From positions 186,001-250,000 of the forward strand of contig NZ_JAAOXM010000005.1 in NCBI RefSeq assembly GCF_011605345.1: DNA of 64,000 nucleotides. Direction: 5' to 3'. The notes beneath the pieces are model-generated. The model did not search any database, was not told the DNA's origin, and saw only the letters and a program-made list of their open reading frames with translations. Made by a program: the position numbers and the translations under genes. Position 1 is the first letter of the stretch, and each line of letters opens with the position of its first letter. The DNA comes from Burkholderia sp. D-99 (GTDB taxonomy: Bacteria > Pseudomonadota > Gammaproteobacteria > Burkholderiales > Burkholderiaceae). Below, one piece after another: positions 10,301 to 36,685 of this stretch.

Positions 10301-11248
10301 GGACCGGTCGGCGACCACCCCCACCACGTCACCGCGCTCGATCGCGTATTCCGCGAGCAGGAAGCCCGCCAGCCGGGACGCCTGGTCGTCCAGCTGCGCA
10401 TAGGTCAGCGATGCGTCGGCGGTCACCACCGCGATGCTGTCCGGCGTGGCCGCGACCCGTTGCGCGAACTGCGCGAGGAAGGTGCCATCCACGGCAACGG
10501 GTGCCGCATGCGCAAGCAGGCGCGCACGTTCCTCGTCATCGAGCAGCGAGACCGTGTCGAGCGGGGCGTCCAGCGCGCCGAAGCCGGCCACGACGTTGCG
10601 CAGGTGCCGCGCGACATGCTGCAGATAATGCAGCGTGAAGACCGTCTGCCGGCCCGTCAGGACGATCTCGTAGCACGCACGATGCCGGATCTCGATCGAC
10701 AGGTCGTAGTCCCCCTCCGTCCACGCTTCGTGCAGGCCGTCGAAGCGCACGCCGACGTTGGTCGCCGGCCGTTCGCCGCGCAGTTTGTGCGCGAGGGCCG
10801 CGATCGGAAAATCCTGATACGAATAGCTGCGCTGCACGCTGTCGCGCACCTGGTTCAGGTACGCGCGAACCGTGGGGCCGGGCTGGGCGGCGTCGAGCAG
10901 CGGGACGGAATCGGCGGAACCGTTCGCGGCTTCGGCGATCAGGCGCGGCGTGTCCACGAACAGGCTGGCTGCGCCGTCGTAGCGCCCGAGCACCCGGAAC
11001 AGCGCCGCCAGCAGCACGACGAACGCGCCCAGCTCGTTGCCGGCAGCGAGCTTCGCCAGGGTCTGCGCCGCGTCGCCGTCGAGCGCGAACGTCAGCGCCG
11101 GCGCGGGGCCGAGGGGCAACGCATACGCCTGCCATGCCTGCTGAAGACGGAAGTCTTCGTCGATGCGACCGAGCGCCTCGTTCCAGAACGCGAGGTGTTC
11201 CTGGTATTGCCCGCTGGTCGACAGCGCGTTGAGATTCAGTTCTGACAA
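7334..11248 (-). CDS. NRPS (C lobe)-A(Tyr-like)-T-E (ocfF-like)
   Basis: NRPS module of 1304 residues. Residues 1 to about 250 resemble only the C-terminal lobe of a condensation domain and have no HHxxxDG. Then come A (about 256-760), T (about 786, LGGDSILL) and E (about 830-1290, HHLVIDGVSW and RFNYLG). A-domain positions read D-G-M-N-I-A-S-V-C. The aromatic-type ending fits Tyr, but the code is not an exact match to one I know. The TTG start at 11248 follows GAGGGAG by 8 nt and overlaps the end of the diiron hydroxylase gene by 13 bp. The acceptor C domain for this residue is at the end of the upstream 4470-residue protein, so the module is split between two polypeptides. The predicted product is an epimerised beta-hydroxy-Tyr, hydroxylated on the T domain by the neighbouring enzyme. 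Confidence 0.93.
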   Translation of the reverse strand: MSELNLNALSTSGQYQEHLAFWNEALGRIDEDFRLQQAWQAYALPLGPAPALTFALDGDAAQTLAKLAAGNELGAFVVLLAALFRVLGRYDGAASLFVDTPRLIAEAANGSADSVPLLDAAQPGPTVRAYLNQVRDSVQRSYSYQDFPIAALAHKLRGERPATNVGVRFDGLHEAWTEGDYDLSIEIRHRACYEIVLTGRQTVFTLHYLQHVARHLRNVVAGFGALDAPLDTVSLLDDEERARLLAHAAPVAVDGTFLAQFAQRVAATPDSIAVVTADASLTYAQLDDQASRLAGFLLAEYAIERGDVVGVVADRSERWIVGMLGALKAGAVYLPLDPEFPRERLRFMIEDAKVKALLTNSEYLPLLADFWAIPMFALDFQLDTLEPAPASAQVEVAPGDAAYIIYTSGSTGIPKGVVLEHAGLLNMAQSHVNAFGFDADDRFVQFYSPGFDGSIMEIFVTLLAGARLVLAKTAVIRDVPRFVDYIAQQGVTTVNATPAYLASLDWNALGAVKRVISAGDNARVADLRELARTRVCHNSYGPTEATVCIADYVVDPAIAYGARLPVGRPIHNTHLYLLDEHGALAPDGCTGEICVSGIALARGYVGRDDLSAAAFVDHPFEAGERLYRTGDLGVWLPDGNLEVTGRRDTQVKIRGYRIEMGEIEAALRQHAGVTDAIVFVREDTPQHKQLVACVATATASVAGLREHLKERLPEFMVPASIVTLERLPLTPNGKPDRKALAALELAPVPSATAYVAPANDVEARLGKIWSEVLGHEPIGMHDNFFELGGDSILLIQVMSLAQQVGLKFTADQFFAHPTIAALARVAVEAPSILIPQEPVVGPAPLTPIQSWFFAQDVADPHHYNQSTMIEVPASLRPDVLEHALAAVATHHDALRLGFERVAGAWQQSHAAPPLAIPLGVTSLADAAPAARQAAMLATASAMQESFTLSAPPLLRAHLFQFGPDAPQRLLVVAHHLVIDGVSWRILFEDLYAACRQHEAGEAVQLPARTTAWRDWSTRLSELGASTPDGLDYWLQARADEPACFDDMPVGTVGEAGTTVIDFDAGQTLALLQDVPRTFNTQINEVLLTALLLAFGDWTANATLVVELEGHGREDLFDGVDTSRTIGWFTTHYPVYLNAGNATVAVDALRHVKEQLRAVPMRGLGYGVARYLGNDAGIAATLERQPPAPVRFNYLGQIDRVLADDTGWKPVLDFQSPEHSPRARRGHLFEIDGMVFDGRLRLTWRYNRAACPPGVIEQLTQCYRSRLLSIVEASGDGPRGLSPSDFPAARISQEALDALVSRIKS

Positions 11249-12852
11249 AGCACGATCTCCCTCGTCGCGTACAGGATTTCGGAGGCGATGCCCTTGGCCT
11301 TGCAGTGCGCGACAAACTGGGTGGACTGGATATGGCTGGGCGAGTTTTCGTCGAAGGTGTTGTCGAGGAGGTGGTTGAGCCACGGCTCCTGCCCCATCGC
11401 GTAGACATACGCCGCGTTGAACGGGAAGTCGTCCACCAGCGCGGCCGCCTCGCCGAACTGGCAGCCCCGCGCCCGGCGCGACCGGTCGAGGTCGCGCGGC
11501 AGCGCCTTGGGAAACAGCGGGCCGTAGACCCATGACGGCGGTGCGCCCTCGGTTTCCATCCCGACGAACAACGTGTCCGGCTTGCCGGCGAGGCGGAAGA
11601 CATGCTCGTAGAGGCGCGGGTCCAGGTTGCACGAATCGGCGATGCACAGCACCGAACGCGTGCCGAAGCGGATCATGAAGCTCTGCTTGCTCTGGATCGC
11701 CAGATCGTTGTGTTCGCCCAGGAACGGAATGGCGGTGATGACGCCGTTGGGCAGCTTGATTTCGTCTGCATCCCTGACTTCCAGCACATCGTCGAAACCG
11801 AGCTTGCGCAACGCCAGCGCCATTGACGGATCTTGCGGGAACCCGTCGAGATTCCTGCCGACCACCACGGTCTTGATCTTGTGGCGAAGCTGCAGCAGCG
11901 TTTCGAGGACGATGTGATCGTGATGGCTGTGCGTGATCAGCACGTAGTCGATCTGGTCGGGCAAGTCCGCGAACGTATAGCGCGGCAGCGCGGTGTCGTA
12001 GCCGTAGCTGATCACCGGATCGATCAGGATGCTCACGCCTCGGCTTTGCACCAGCAGGCACGCGTGGCCGTAATAGCGGATGCGGATGTCGTCGCCGTCG
12101 AACGAACGATCCGGTTTCGGCGCTGGCGCCTCCTCGACGAAGAACGTGCGGAACAGCGGCTCGTCCTTCTCCTCCACGCGCATCAGGTCGACGATTTTCG
12201 CGTAGCTGCCGGGTGTGTCGCGCATCCGGAACAGCGCATCGAGCGCGCGATCGTCGAAGGCCATCTTGCAAAACAGCGTGCGCTCGTCGCTGAGCCGGGG
12301 CGTGCTGAGAATGAACGGCCGGGGCGTGTTCTCGTCGATCGCCGACAGCGCGATGCTCTGGGCATCGCGCGCATAGAACGGGCTCGCATACAGCAAGCTC
12401 TCGAAGAGCCGGAAGGACGGGTTGTGATTCAGGTCGTAGTAGATCTCGACATAGCCTTTCAGCACGTCCGGGATCTCGGGATAGATCGGGTCCGACGCCA
12501 TCCCCTTCGCCTGTTCCAGCAGCAACGTGGAGAACGTCTTGTAAGCCTTCGCCAGTTCCAGTTGGCGGGTCGCGCGACCGGTGGTCTGCTCGATCAGCGC
12601 GCGGATTTCGTCGACGCGCTTGCCGCCCAGGTCGAGAAACGGGCCGCCGCGCATCGCGGGATCCTTGCAGGCTGCCGCATGCATCATCGGCGACGCGGCA
12701 TAGGACTGCAGCAGCGGCAGGAACCGCTCGGCCACGTTGAGTGCGGCGGTCAACGGCGGCAGCGTGTGAAACCACGCGTACCAACCGTTGATCAGCGGTT
12801 CGAACTGAATGTTTTGCCGCAGGTAGACGTGTGTGTTGGACGAAATAGTCAA
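11236..12852 (-). CDS. CmlA-type diiron beta-hydroxylase (MBL fold; ocfG-like)
   Basis: 538-residue protein with a helical N-terminal domain and a C-terminal metallo-beta-lactamase fold, close to the 532 residues of CmlA of chloramphenicol biosynthesis. It carries H308-S-H310-H-D312-H313, E380 in GEHND and D406. These sit at a constant offset of +3 from the CmlA iron ligands as I remember them (H305, H307, D309, H310, E377, D403). A glutamate where true MBL hydrolases carry histidine marks this oxygenase branch. The expected reaction is O2-dependent beta-hydroxylation of an aminoacyl group on an NRPS carrier domain, most likely Tyr on the overlapping A-T-E protein. The TTG start lies 6 nt after AAGGAG, which itself overlaps the TAA of the upstream gene. 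Generic annotation would call this a beta-lactamase. Confidence 0.9.
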   Translation of the reverse strand: MTISSNTHVYLRQNIQFEPLINGWYAWFHTLPPLTAALNVAERFLPLLQSYAASPMMHAAACKDPAMRGGPFLDLGGKRVDEIRALIEQTTGRATRQLELAKAYKTFSTLLLEQAKGMASDPIYPEIPDVLKGYVEIYYDLNHNPSFRLFESLLYASPFYARDAQSIALSAIDENTPRPFILSTPRLSDERTLFCKMAFDDRALDALFRMRDTPGSYAKIVDLMRVEEKDEPLFRTFFVEEAPAPKPDRSFDGDDIRIRYYGHACLLVQSRGVSILIDPVISYGYDTALPRYTFADLPDQIDYVLITHSHHDHIVLETLLQLRHKIKTVVVGRNLDGFPQDPSMALALRKLGFDDVLEVRDADEIKLPNGVITAIPFLGEHNDLAIQSKQSFMIRFGTRSVLCIADSCNLDPRLYEHVFRLAGKPDTLFVGMETEGAPPSWVYGPLFPKALPRDLDRSRRARGCQFGEAAALVDDFPFNAAYVYAMGQEPWLNHLLDNTFDENSPSHIQSTQFVAHCKAKGIASEILYATREIVLCQN

Positions 12853-12862
12853 CGAAGGCTCC

Positions 12863-29591
<16,729 letters not shown>

Positions 29592-29595
<4 letters not shown>

Positions 29596-32500
29596 GCGTG
29601 GCTCCGATCCGATTCGTGGATTTCGGCACTGGCGCAGATCTGCCATGTCGCGGCAGCGCTCGTGTCCTCGATCCGGTGATAGACGGCAAACGAAAACGGT
29701 CCCCAGGACTGGCGGCTCAGCACGGTCTGCACGGCGCGCGATCCATGCGGATGCAGCGGCAACGGCGCATGCAGTGCGAGGTCCTTCAGCGTGGTATGGC
29801 CGTCGGCGCCGATCTCCGCGGTGGCCGCCAGCGCCATTTCCACATAGGCGGAATAGGGCAGGACGGGCGGTCCCTTCACGCGATGACCGGCGAGAAAGGC
29901 GGTGTCCGGTGCGTCGAGACTCGACTCCCAGATCCACGTGCCGGGCAAATGCGCGTGCTGCGCCATGAGGCGCCCGAGCAACGGATGCCGAGGCGCGCGC
30001 GGGTTGAGCCAGAAGCCGCGACGCTCGAACGGATAGGTCGGCAGCGCGAGCCGGCGGTGCGGTGCGGGCTGCTCGACGGCGTGCCAGTTGACGGATGCGC
30101 CACGGACGTAGAGCTCGGCGAGCGTGTGCAGGATCGCGTCCCAGGCGGCCGCCTGCGCGCCGATCTCGATGACGATGCCATGGGTGCCCGCCGCAGCGCC
30201 GTCCGGGGCCTGCGGCACGTCCGCCAGCGAGGCCGCGGCGCGATGCCCGTCGCCGGTGTTGCTGACGGCGTCCGGCGTGATGCCGAAGGACATCCACAGT
30301 TGCGCGAGCGCGCGCTGGAATGCCGTGAAGCCGTCCTCGGCCGCGTCCGGTTGCTGCTGCATCAGCGCGCTGAAAGCGGGGCTCGCCGAGCGCAATTGCC
30401 GAACCGCATCGGCGCTGGCGCCGTCGTCGGCGGAAAAGTGAAACGTCACCGCGGGCGGTGTGTCGGCGGCCTCGCTGGCCGAAACGGCATGCAGCCGTGA
30501 ACGCAACGCATCGAGACTCGATGCGACGATGGCCGCCCGCCGCGTGAAGTGGGTGCGCCCGGTGTTCGCCGTCGACGCGACCTCCCGCAAGCGGACCTCG
30601 GGATGGGTGTCGAAATACACCGTGTAGGACGCCGCCAGCGCTTGCAACGCTTCGGGCGTGCGCGCGGAGAGTGTCATGACGTGCGTCGCGGGCGCCGCCG
30701 GATCGTCTACGACCACGCCGGCGTGCGGCGCTTCGGACAGGATCATGTGCGCATTGGTGCCGCCGAAGCCGAACGAACTCACGCCGGCCACACGCGGCCC
30801 GTGTTCCGGATGCCAGGGTATGACCTGCTGCGGAATGCGGAACGGCGTGTCGTCGAGCGCGATATGCGGATTGAGCGACCGGAAATGGAGGTTCGGCGGA
30901 ATGGTGCGATGGTGCAGCGCCAGCGTGGTCTTGATCAGGCTCGCGATGCCTGCTGCCGATTCCAGGTGGCCGATGTTGGTCTTCACCGAACCGATCCAGC
31001 AGCGCGCTTCAGGTTGGCGCGATTCGCTCAGCACAGCCGTCAGCGCGTTCAGCTCGATGGGGTCGCCCAGCGGCGTGCCCGTTCCGTGCGCCTCGACGAA
31101 GCCGATGTCCTGCGGCCGCACGCCGGCATCGCGCAGCGCGCTGTGAATCACGGCCTGCTGAGCCGGGCCGTTCGGCGCGGTCAGGCCGTTGCTGCGCCCA
31201 TCCTGGTTCACCGCCGAACCGCGGATCACCGCGAACACGGTGTCGCCGTTCGCGAGCGCATCGTCGAGACGCTTGAGCAGCACCATGCCCACGCCTTCTC
31301 CGCGCACATAGCCGTTGGCATCCGCGTCGAATGCCTTGCAGCGGCCATCCGGCGACAGCATGCCCGCTTGCGTGAAGGACGCGCTCAATTGCGGCGCCAG
31401 GATCAGGTTGACCCCGCCGGCAAGCGCCGCATCGCTCTCGCCGCGCTGCAGCGCGCGGCACGCGTGGTGAACCGCGACGAGCGACGACGAACACGCCGTG
31501 TCGACCGCCCAGCTCGGGCCGCGCAGATCGAGCGTGTAGGCAATGCGGTTGGCGGCGACGCTGAGCGCATTGCCGGTCGCGACATACGGGCCGACATCCG
31601 CGTCTTCTTCCTGCGCCAGCCGGACGTAGTCGGAATTGCTGATGCCGACGATGACCGCGGTGCGGCTGCCGGCGAGATGCCGGGGCACGATCCCCGCGTG
31701 CTCGAACGTCTCCCACGCCACCTCGAGAAGCAGGCGCTGCTGCGGGTCCATCGTTTCGGCCTCGCGGGCGCTGATGCCGAAGAATTCCGCATCGAACTGA
31801 TCGACCTGGTCCAGCAATCCCGTGGTCGGAAGGCCGCCGGCGCGTGCGTTCGACGCGCCGACCGCGTCATGGCCCTCCAGCAGGCGCTGCCAGAATGCGT
31901 CGGGATGACTGGCGCCGGGGAAGCGGCATCCCATGCCGACGATGGCGATATCCGCGCGTGCGGCGGCAACGGGCGTGTCGTCCGACGCCGCATGCCCGGC
32001 GCCGCAGAAATGGCGCGCCAGCAGGGCAATGCTCGGGAAATCGTAGACGACCGTAGGAGAAACGGGCTGCCCGAGCCAGTCCTGCAACTCGCCCGAGAGC
32101 AGGATCGCGTCTTTCGAATCGAGCCCAAAGGTGCTGAACGGCGCGTCGGGGTCAAGCTTGCCGGGCGCGATGCCCGACAGATGCGCGACCCGCTCGATGC
32201 ACCATTGCACCAGTTCCTGCGTGCCGCGCACCGCGGTGGCCGGGCGTGCGGCCTCCCGGGAGAGCGAACGCCGCCATTCGCCCGCGATCGCGAGCCCCTG
32301 TTCATCGAGGAAGGCTTGCCGGATTCGGCTGCGCTGGATTTTTCCGCTGGACGTGCGCAGGATCGTCGCCGGTTTCAACAGGATCGCCGCATACAGATCG
32401 ACATCGTGCACTTCGGCGAGCTGGCGCCGGATCGCCGTGGCGACGGCTTCGGCGTTCAGCGTGTTGAGCGCCTCGCGGCGTACTTCAGCGGCGACGACGA

Positions 32501-33989
32501 CCCGCTCCACGTTATCGACGTTGATCGAGAACGCCGCTGACGCGGCGGGCGCCAGCGCGGGGTGACTCGACTCGGCCGATTGTTCGAGATCCTGCGGGTA
32601 GTGATTGCGGCCCGCGACGATGATCAGGTCTTTCAGGCGGCCGGTGACGAAGAGGTGCTCGCCATCGACGAAGCCGAGATCGCCCGTGCGCAGGTAGCGC
32701 GCGTCATCGCCGTCCAGCCTCGCGCGGAAGGTGCGCTCCGTTTCCTCGGTGCGGTTCCAGTAGCCGACGCCGACGCTCGGGCCCGTCAACCAGATTTCTC
32801 CGATTCGGCCGGGCGGGCAGCGTTGACCGGTCTCCGGGTTCACGATCTGCAGGCGATGCCCCGCCCAGGCGCGGCCGCATGAGACCAGCGCGTGGCGCTT
32901 GCCGTGCGCGCTTCTCGTCGCCACGCCTTGCGCAAGATCGTCGGCGTCGAAGTCGGCCACGAGCGGCTGCGAGCGCGCCGGCTGGCCGGAGATGAACAAG
33001 GTCGCCTCGGCCATGCCGTAAACCGGGCGCATGGTTTCCGCGTGGAAGCCGCGCGATGCGAATGCACGCGAAAAACGCGCCACCGATTCCGCGCGCACCG
33101 GTTCCGCGCCGTTGAATGCCACCCGCCAGCTGCTCAGATCCAGCTGTTCGCCGGCTTCGTCCGAAATCTTGCGTGCGCACAGGTCGTACGCGAAATCCGG
33201 CGCCGCGCAATGCGTGCCGCGATACTTCGTGATGGCTTTCAGCCAGCGGTGCGGCTTCTGCACGAACGCCGCCGGCGCCATCAGCACCGACAGCACGCCG
33301 AGATAGATCGGCAACAGCACCTTCCCGAAGAAACCCATGTCGTGAAACACCGGGAGCCAGCTGACGAACACGGCCGACGCATCGGCATCGCTGGCTTCGG
33401 CGATGACCGCCATGTTGCTCAGGATGTTCGCATGACTGATCATCACGCCTTTGGGCGTACCGGTGGAGCCCGACGTGTACTGCAGCAGCGCCAGCGTTTG
33501 CGGCGTAATGTCCGGCGCGCGCCATTGCCCGGCCGGTGCGTCGAAGTCCTGATCGGTCGCCAGGATCCGCAGTTCCAGCGTGTCGGAATAACCGTCCGCG
33601 CGATGCGCGATGCCGCCGAGCGTGGCGGCGTCAGTGAGCGCGACAACCGGCCCGGCGTCGGCCACGATCGACTTGAGGCGATCGGCCGGGCGATTCCTGC
33701 GCGGTGGATAGGCAGGCACGCCGATCAGGCCGGCGTACAGGCATCCCACCCACGCGCAGATGAATTCCAGTCCGGGCGGATAGACCAGCAGGACACGATC
33801 GCCCTGTTGCGCAATCTCTTGCAGGCTGGCGGCGATGCCGCGCGCGCGCTTGTCCAGGTCGCCATACGTGAGTCGGGCCAGTTCCGATTCGCCGTTATCG
33901 AGAAAAATGAACGCCGTCTTATCCGGTTCGATCTTGCCGCGAAACTGCAGTATTTCCGTAACAGTCCTGAATTTTGTATCGGGAAGCAT
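29592..33989 (-). CDS. FAAL-ACP-KS-AT0-DH(N half) loading PKS (ocfJ-like)
   Basis: 1465-residue loading protein. The N-terminal 570 residues are a fatty acyl-AMP ligase (GVPAYPP and the adenylate-forming TSGSTGTPKG loop), which activates a free fatty acid and passes it to the ACP at about 623 (GLDSKDAILLSG). KS about 680-1100 has the full triad (C in DTACSSS at 831, H near 966, H in NIGHLES). The AT region, about 1100-1300, is shrunken: GQG has become ADDGA and GHSxGE has become TGDGHRAAA. The C-terminus is the first dehydratase hotdog (HPLLG, then HRVKGPPVLP), which stops at the linker. The second half is in the next gene. ATG 33989 is chosen because GAAGG lies 6 nt upstream; an in-frame TTG at 33995 is the alternative. 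Confidence 0.94.
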
Positions 33990-34177
33990 ACTCAACCTTC
34001 GTTGTCTGCCAAACGTTGATCTGAATGCACGTCACTTGTGAATCCGTGCGTTCATTCTGACGGGCAAAGACAGTCCGTCATGCACGCCATGTGCCGGGCG
34101 CATACCGGGTTCACTGTCGCGTCGCGTGACCTCAGGACCAGTCGCGGCGCGCCCGCCAGCCTTGCTTCTTGAATCGG

Positions 34178-34206
34178 GTTGTATCGAGATTAGAGCATCG
34201 CGCCAA
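34178..34206 (-). promoter_or_regulatory. Candidate sigma70 promoter ahead of the FAAL gene
   Basis: The 308-bp gap between the SyrP-like gene and the FAAL gene holds no credible ORF. On the minus strand TTGGCG is followed after 17 nt by TACAAC (4 of 6 consensus matches in each box). This would give a leader of about 185 nt and let the megasynthase genes be transcribed separately from the four tailoring genes. The call comes from motif reading only. Confidence 0.3.
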
Positions 34207-34297
34207 ACCGGCGTCTGCCCTGTAATTCAAGGACACGACGTTTCGTGCGCGTATTCAATCGGACCGGTCATTCATTCGCACGGTCATGGTTTGCCGA

Positions 34298-35296
34298 CTA
34301 CCTGCCCGACGGCGTTCCCGTGTCGGGGGAGTAGGGATCCAGCAGCGACACGATCACCTTGCGCTCGCCGTCGAAGGGATTGCGCCCATGCGCGAATCGC
34401 ATGTTGTCGACGAGCAGGACGTCGCCTTGCTGCCAGGGAAACTGGATCGCGCTTTCGCGGTACGCGTTGCGGATTTGCCCGATGTCGTCGAGATCGAATG
34501 GACTCCCGTCGCCGTAGAACGCGTTGCGTGGAACGCGATCCTCGCCGAACAGGCTGACGATCGAACTGGCGAGCGATGCTTCCAGGTTCGAGAGGTGGAA
34601 CAGGTGGGCCTGGTTGAAGAAAACCCGGTCACGCGTGACCGGATGGTAGGCCACGCCCTGGTTGATCTGTGCGGTGCATAACGTGTCGTCGTCGAGCCAT
34701 TCGTGCTCGATGCCGTTGTCTGCGCAGAAGGCCGCGACCTGGCTGCGGTCGGTGGTCTGAAAGACGGTTTCCCACGGAATGTCGACGTGCCGCCGGTAGT
34801 GCCGGACATAGCGAACCTGCTTCGCCTCGAAGTTCTCCAGGATGCGTGCTCCGATCCGGCGGCTCACCTCCCGCATGTCGGCGATCGGCGTTTCGCCGCC
34901 GGCCGTGGGTGCGCAAAGGCAGCAGAATGCGACGCGCAGCGGCCAGCTGCGTTGATACGCGTTTTCGCAATGAAGCGCGATCGTCTCGCTCGGCGGATAC
35001 TCGGTGGCGGTGAAGATGCCGTTGCCGATCGAGGTGCGCGGCGTGGAACGATAGACGTAGTCGGACTGATGAGCCGACACCGCGTTCGAAAACGCCTCGA
35101 ATTCGGCGACCGATGACACGTCGAAACCGCGAAACAGGAGCGCGCCATGTTCCAGAAGCCGCGATTCGAGTTCAACCCGATTGTCGTTCACCGCCAGCAC
35201 GAGATCGTGCCCGTTCACTCGCCCGCTCGATGCCGGCTCCAGCAGCAACGGCGAGGCCCCGTCGGCAAGCAGCTTGCGCTCCGTCATGCCCAGCAT
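34298..35296 (-). CDS. SyrP/AsnO-like Fe(II)/2-oxoglutarate beta-hydroxylase (ocfK-like)
   Basis: 332-residue TauD-superfamily dioxygenase. The metal triad is visible as HxE in LHCENAY and the distal His in RFAHGRNPFDGERKV, followed by the 2-oxoglutarate-binding Arg. HxE rather than HxD is typical of the AsnO/SyrP group, which hydroxylates amino acids at the beta carbon, free or carrier-bound. In this setting Asn is the most likely substrate, because beta-hydroxy-Asn occurs in occidiofungin variants. That is inference from family and cluster. The ATG at 35296 is chosen, with AAGGA about 10 nt upstream. It ends 308 bp before the FAAL gene and lies 78 bp after the aminotransferase gene. Confidence 0.88.
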   Translation of the reverse strand: MLGMTERKLLADGASPLLLEPASSGRVNGHDLVLAVNDNRVELESRLLEHGALLFRGFDVSSVAEFEAFSNAVSAHQSDYVYRSTPRTSIGNGIFTATEYPPSETIALHCENAYQRSWPLRVAFCCLCAPTAGGETPIADMREVSRRIGARILENFEAKQVRYVRHYRRHVDIPWETVFQTTDRSQVAAFCADNGIEHEWLDDDTLCTAQINQGVAYHPVTRDRVFFNQAHLFHLSNLEASLASSIVSLFGEDRVPRNAFYGDGSPFDLDDIGQIRNAYRESAIQFPWQQGDVLLVDNMRFAHGRNPFDGERKVIVSLLDPYSPDTGTPSGR

Positions 35297-35374
35297 GGTC
35301 AACTCTTCCTTATCTGGATGTGGATCGCGACGCACCGCGGACCGACCGGTCTTCACGGTTACGCTGCGGTGTGC

Positions 35375-36685
35375 CTATGCGCGGCAGGCCGTTTCCACCG
35401 CTTGTTCGAAGCGGTTGAGAATCTCGTGGATGTCCGCTTCCGAGACGATCAACGGCGGCAGGAACCTGAGTACCGCGCCATGACGGCCGCCGGTTTCGAT
35501 CACGAGTCCGTTGCGCAGGCAATTCAGCTTGATGGCTTGCGCGAGCGCCGCATGGGTCGGGCCGGGTTGGCCATCGCGGCCGGGCAGCACGACTTCGACG
35601 CCGATCATCAGGCCGCGGCCGCGGATCTGGCCCAGACTGGGGAAGCGTTCGGCAATACGTTCGAGGCCGGCGACCAGCAGCTTGCCGACCGTGTCCGCGT
35701 GCGCCGGCAGCCCGTCCCGATCGACGATGCGCATGGTCGACAAACCGGCCACCATCGCGATCTGGTTGCCGCGGAAGGTGCCCGCGTGCGAGCCGGGCGG
35801 CCAGGTGTCCAGGCGCTTGTCATAGACCACCACCGACAGCGGATAGCCGCCGCCGAACGCCTTCGACAACACCAGGACGTCCGGCCGGATGCCGGAATGC
35901 TCGATGGCGAACAGCGCGCCGGTTCGGCCGAGGCCGGTCTGCACTTCATCGACGATCAGCGGGATTTCATGCCGCAGCGTCAGCTCGCGCAACTCGATCA
36001 GCCAGGCGTCGGAAGCGGGGATGCAGCCGCCTTCGCCTTGCACGACTTCGACGATGACGGCCGCGGGTTTCGTGATCCCGCTCTCGGGATCGGACAGGAC
36101 CGTCCGGATATAGTTGATGCTGAGTTGATCGGTTGCCGAGCCGTCGGTGCCGAACGGGCAGCGAAAGGCATAGGGGTAGGGCAGGAAATGAACGTCGCGC
36201 CCGTTGCTGCCGGCCGATTTCGGCGTGAGATTGCCCGATGCGGCGAGTGCGCCGGTCGTCATGCCGTGGTAGGCGCCGTGGAACGCCATGATCGTCGGGC
36301 GGCCCGTATGATGCCGGGCGAGCTTGATCGCCGCTTCGACGCCATCCGCTCCGCTCGGACTGCAGAACTGGATCTTGCCGGTATCAGCGATCGCGTTCGG
36401 CAACATCGAGAACAGCTGTTCGACGAACGCGTGCTTGGCCGGCGTCGCCAGGTCGAGCGCCTGTTGCAGTTGACCGGAGGACAGGAACCGCATGACGGCT
36501 TCGTTGACTTCCGGGTGATTGTGCCCGAGTGCGAGCGTTCCGGCATTGGACAGGCAGTCGATGTATTCCTGCCCGTCGGAGTCGCGCATGCGTATGCCTT
36601 CGGCATGGGTAAACAGCCGTGGAAACGACGTCGCATAGGTTCGCGCGTTCGATTCGACATGCTTGAGATAATCGAGTTTTTCCAT
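35375..36685 (-). CDS. Diaminobutyrate-2-oxoglutarate aminotransferase (ocfL-like)
   Basis: 436-residue class III PLP aminotransferase. It shows the cofactor region HGAYHGMT, the DEVQTGLGRTG loop and the PLP-Lys in VLSKAFGGGYPL, and it opens with MEKLDYLKHVESNART as in diaminobutyrate aminotransferases. It would convert aspartate semialdehyde and glutamate to L-2,4-diaminobutyrate, the substrate of the Dab-type adenylation domain at the left of the window. An upstream in-frame ATG would add 37 residues of atypical composition. The ribosome binding site is weak in either case. It is an EctB-like enzyme, but with no ectoine genes beside it, so a precursor role in the cluster is preferred. Confidence 0.9.
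   Translation of the reverse strand: MEKLDYLKHVESNARTYATSFPRLFTHAEGIRMRDSDGQEYIDCLSNAGTLALGHNHPEVNEAVMRFLSSGQLQQALDLATPAKHAFVEQLFSMLPNAIADTGKIQFCSPSGADGVEAAIKLARHHTGRPTIMAFHGAYHGMTTGALAASGNLTPKSAGSNGRDVHFLPYPYAFRCPFGTDGSATDQLSINYIRTVLSDPESGITKPAAVIVEVVQGEGGCIPASDAWLIELRELTLRHEIPLIVDEVQTGLGRTGALFAIEHSGIRPDVLVLSKAFGGGYPLSVVVYDKRLDTWPPGSHAGTFRGNQIAMVAGLSTMRIVDRDGLPAHADTVGKLLVAGLERIAERFPSLGQIRGRGLMIGVEVVLPGRDGQPGPTHAALAQAIKLNCLRNGLVIETGGRHGAVLRFLPPLIVSEADIHEILNRFEQAVETACRA

Noticed and set aside
11236..12852. Beta-lactam resistance gene
   Set aside because: MBL fold but with the diiron oxygenase ligand set, a large N-terminal domain and NRPS coupling.
29596..30297. N-terminal extension of the LLM oxygenase protein
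   Set aside because: It overlaps the FAAL-KS gene in another frame and lacks any domain. MKFGLMFFAS at 29595 is the usual family start.
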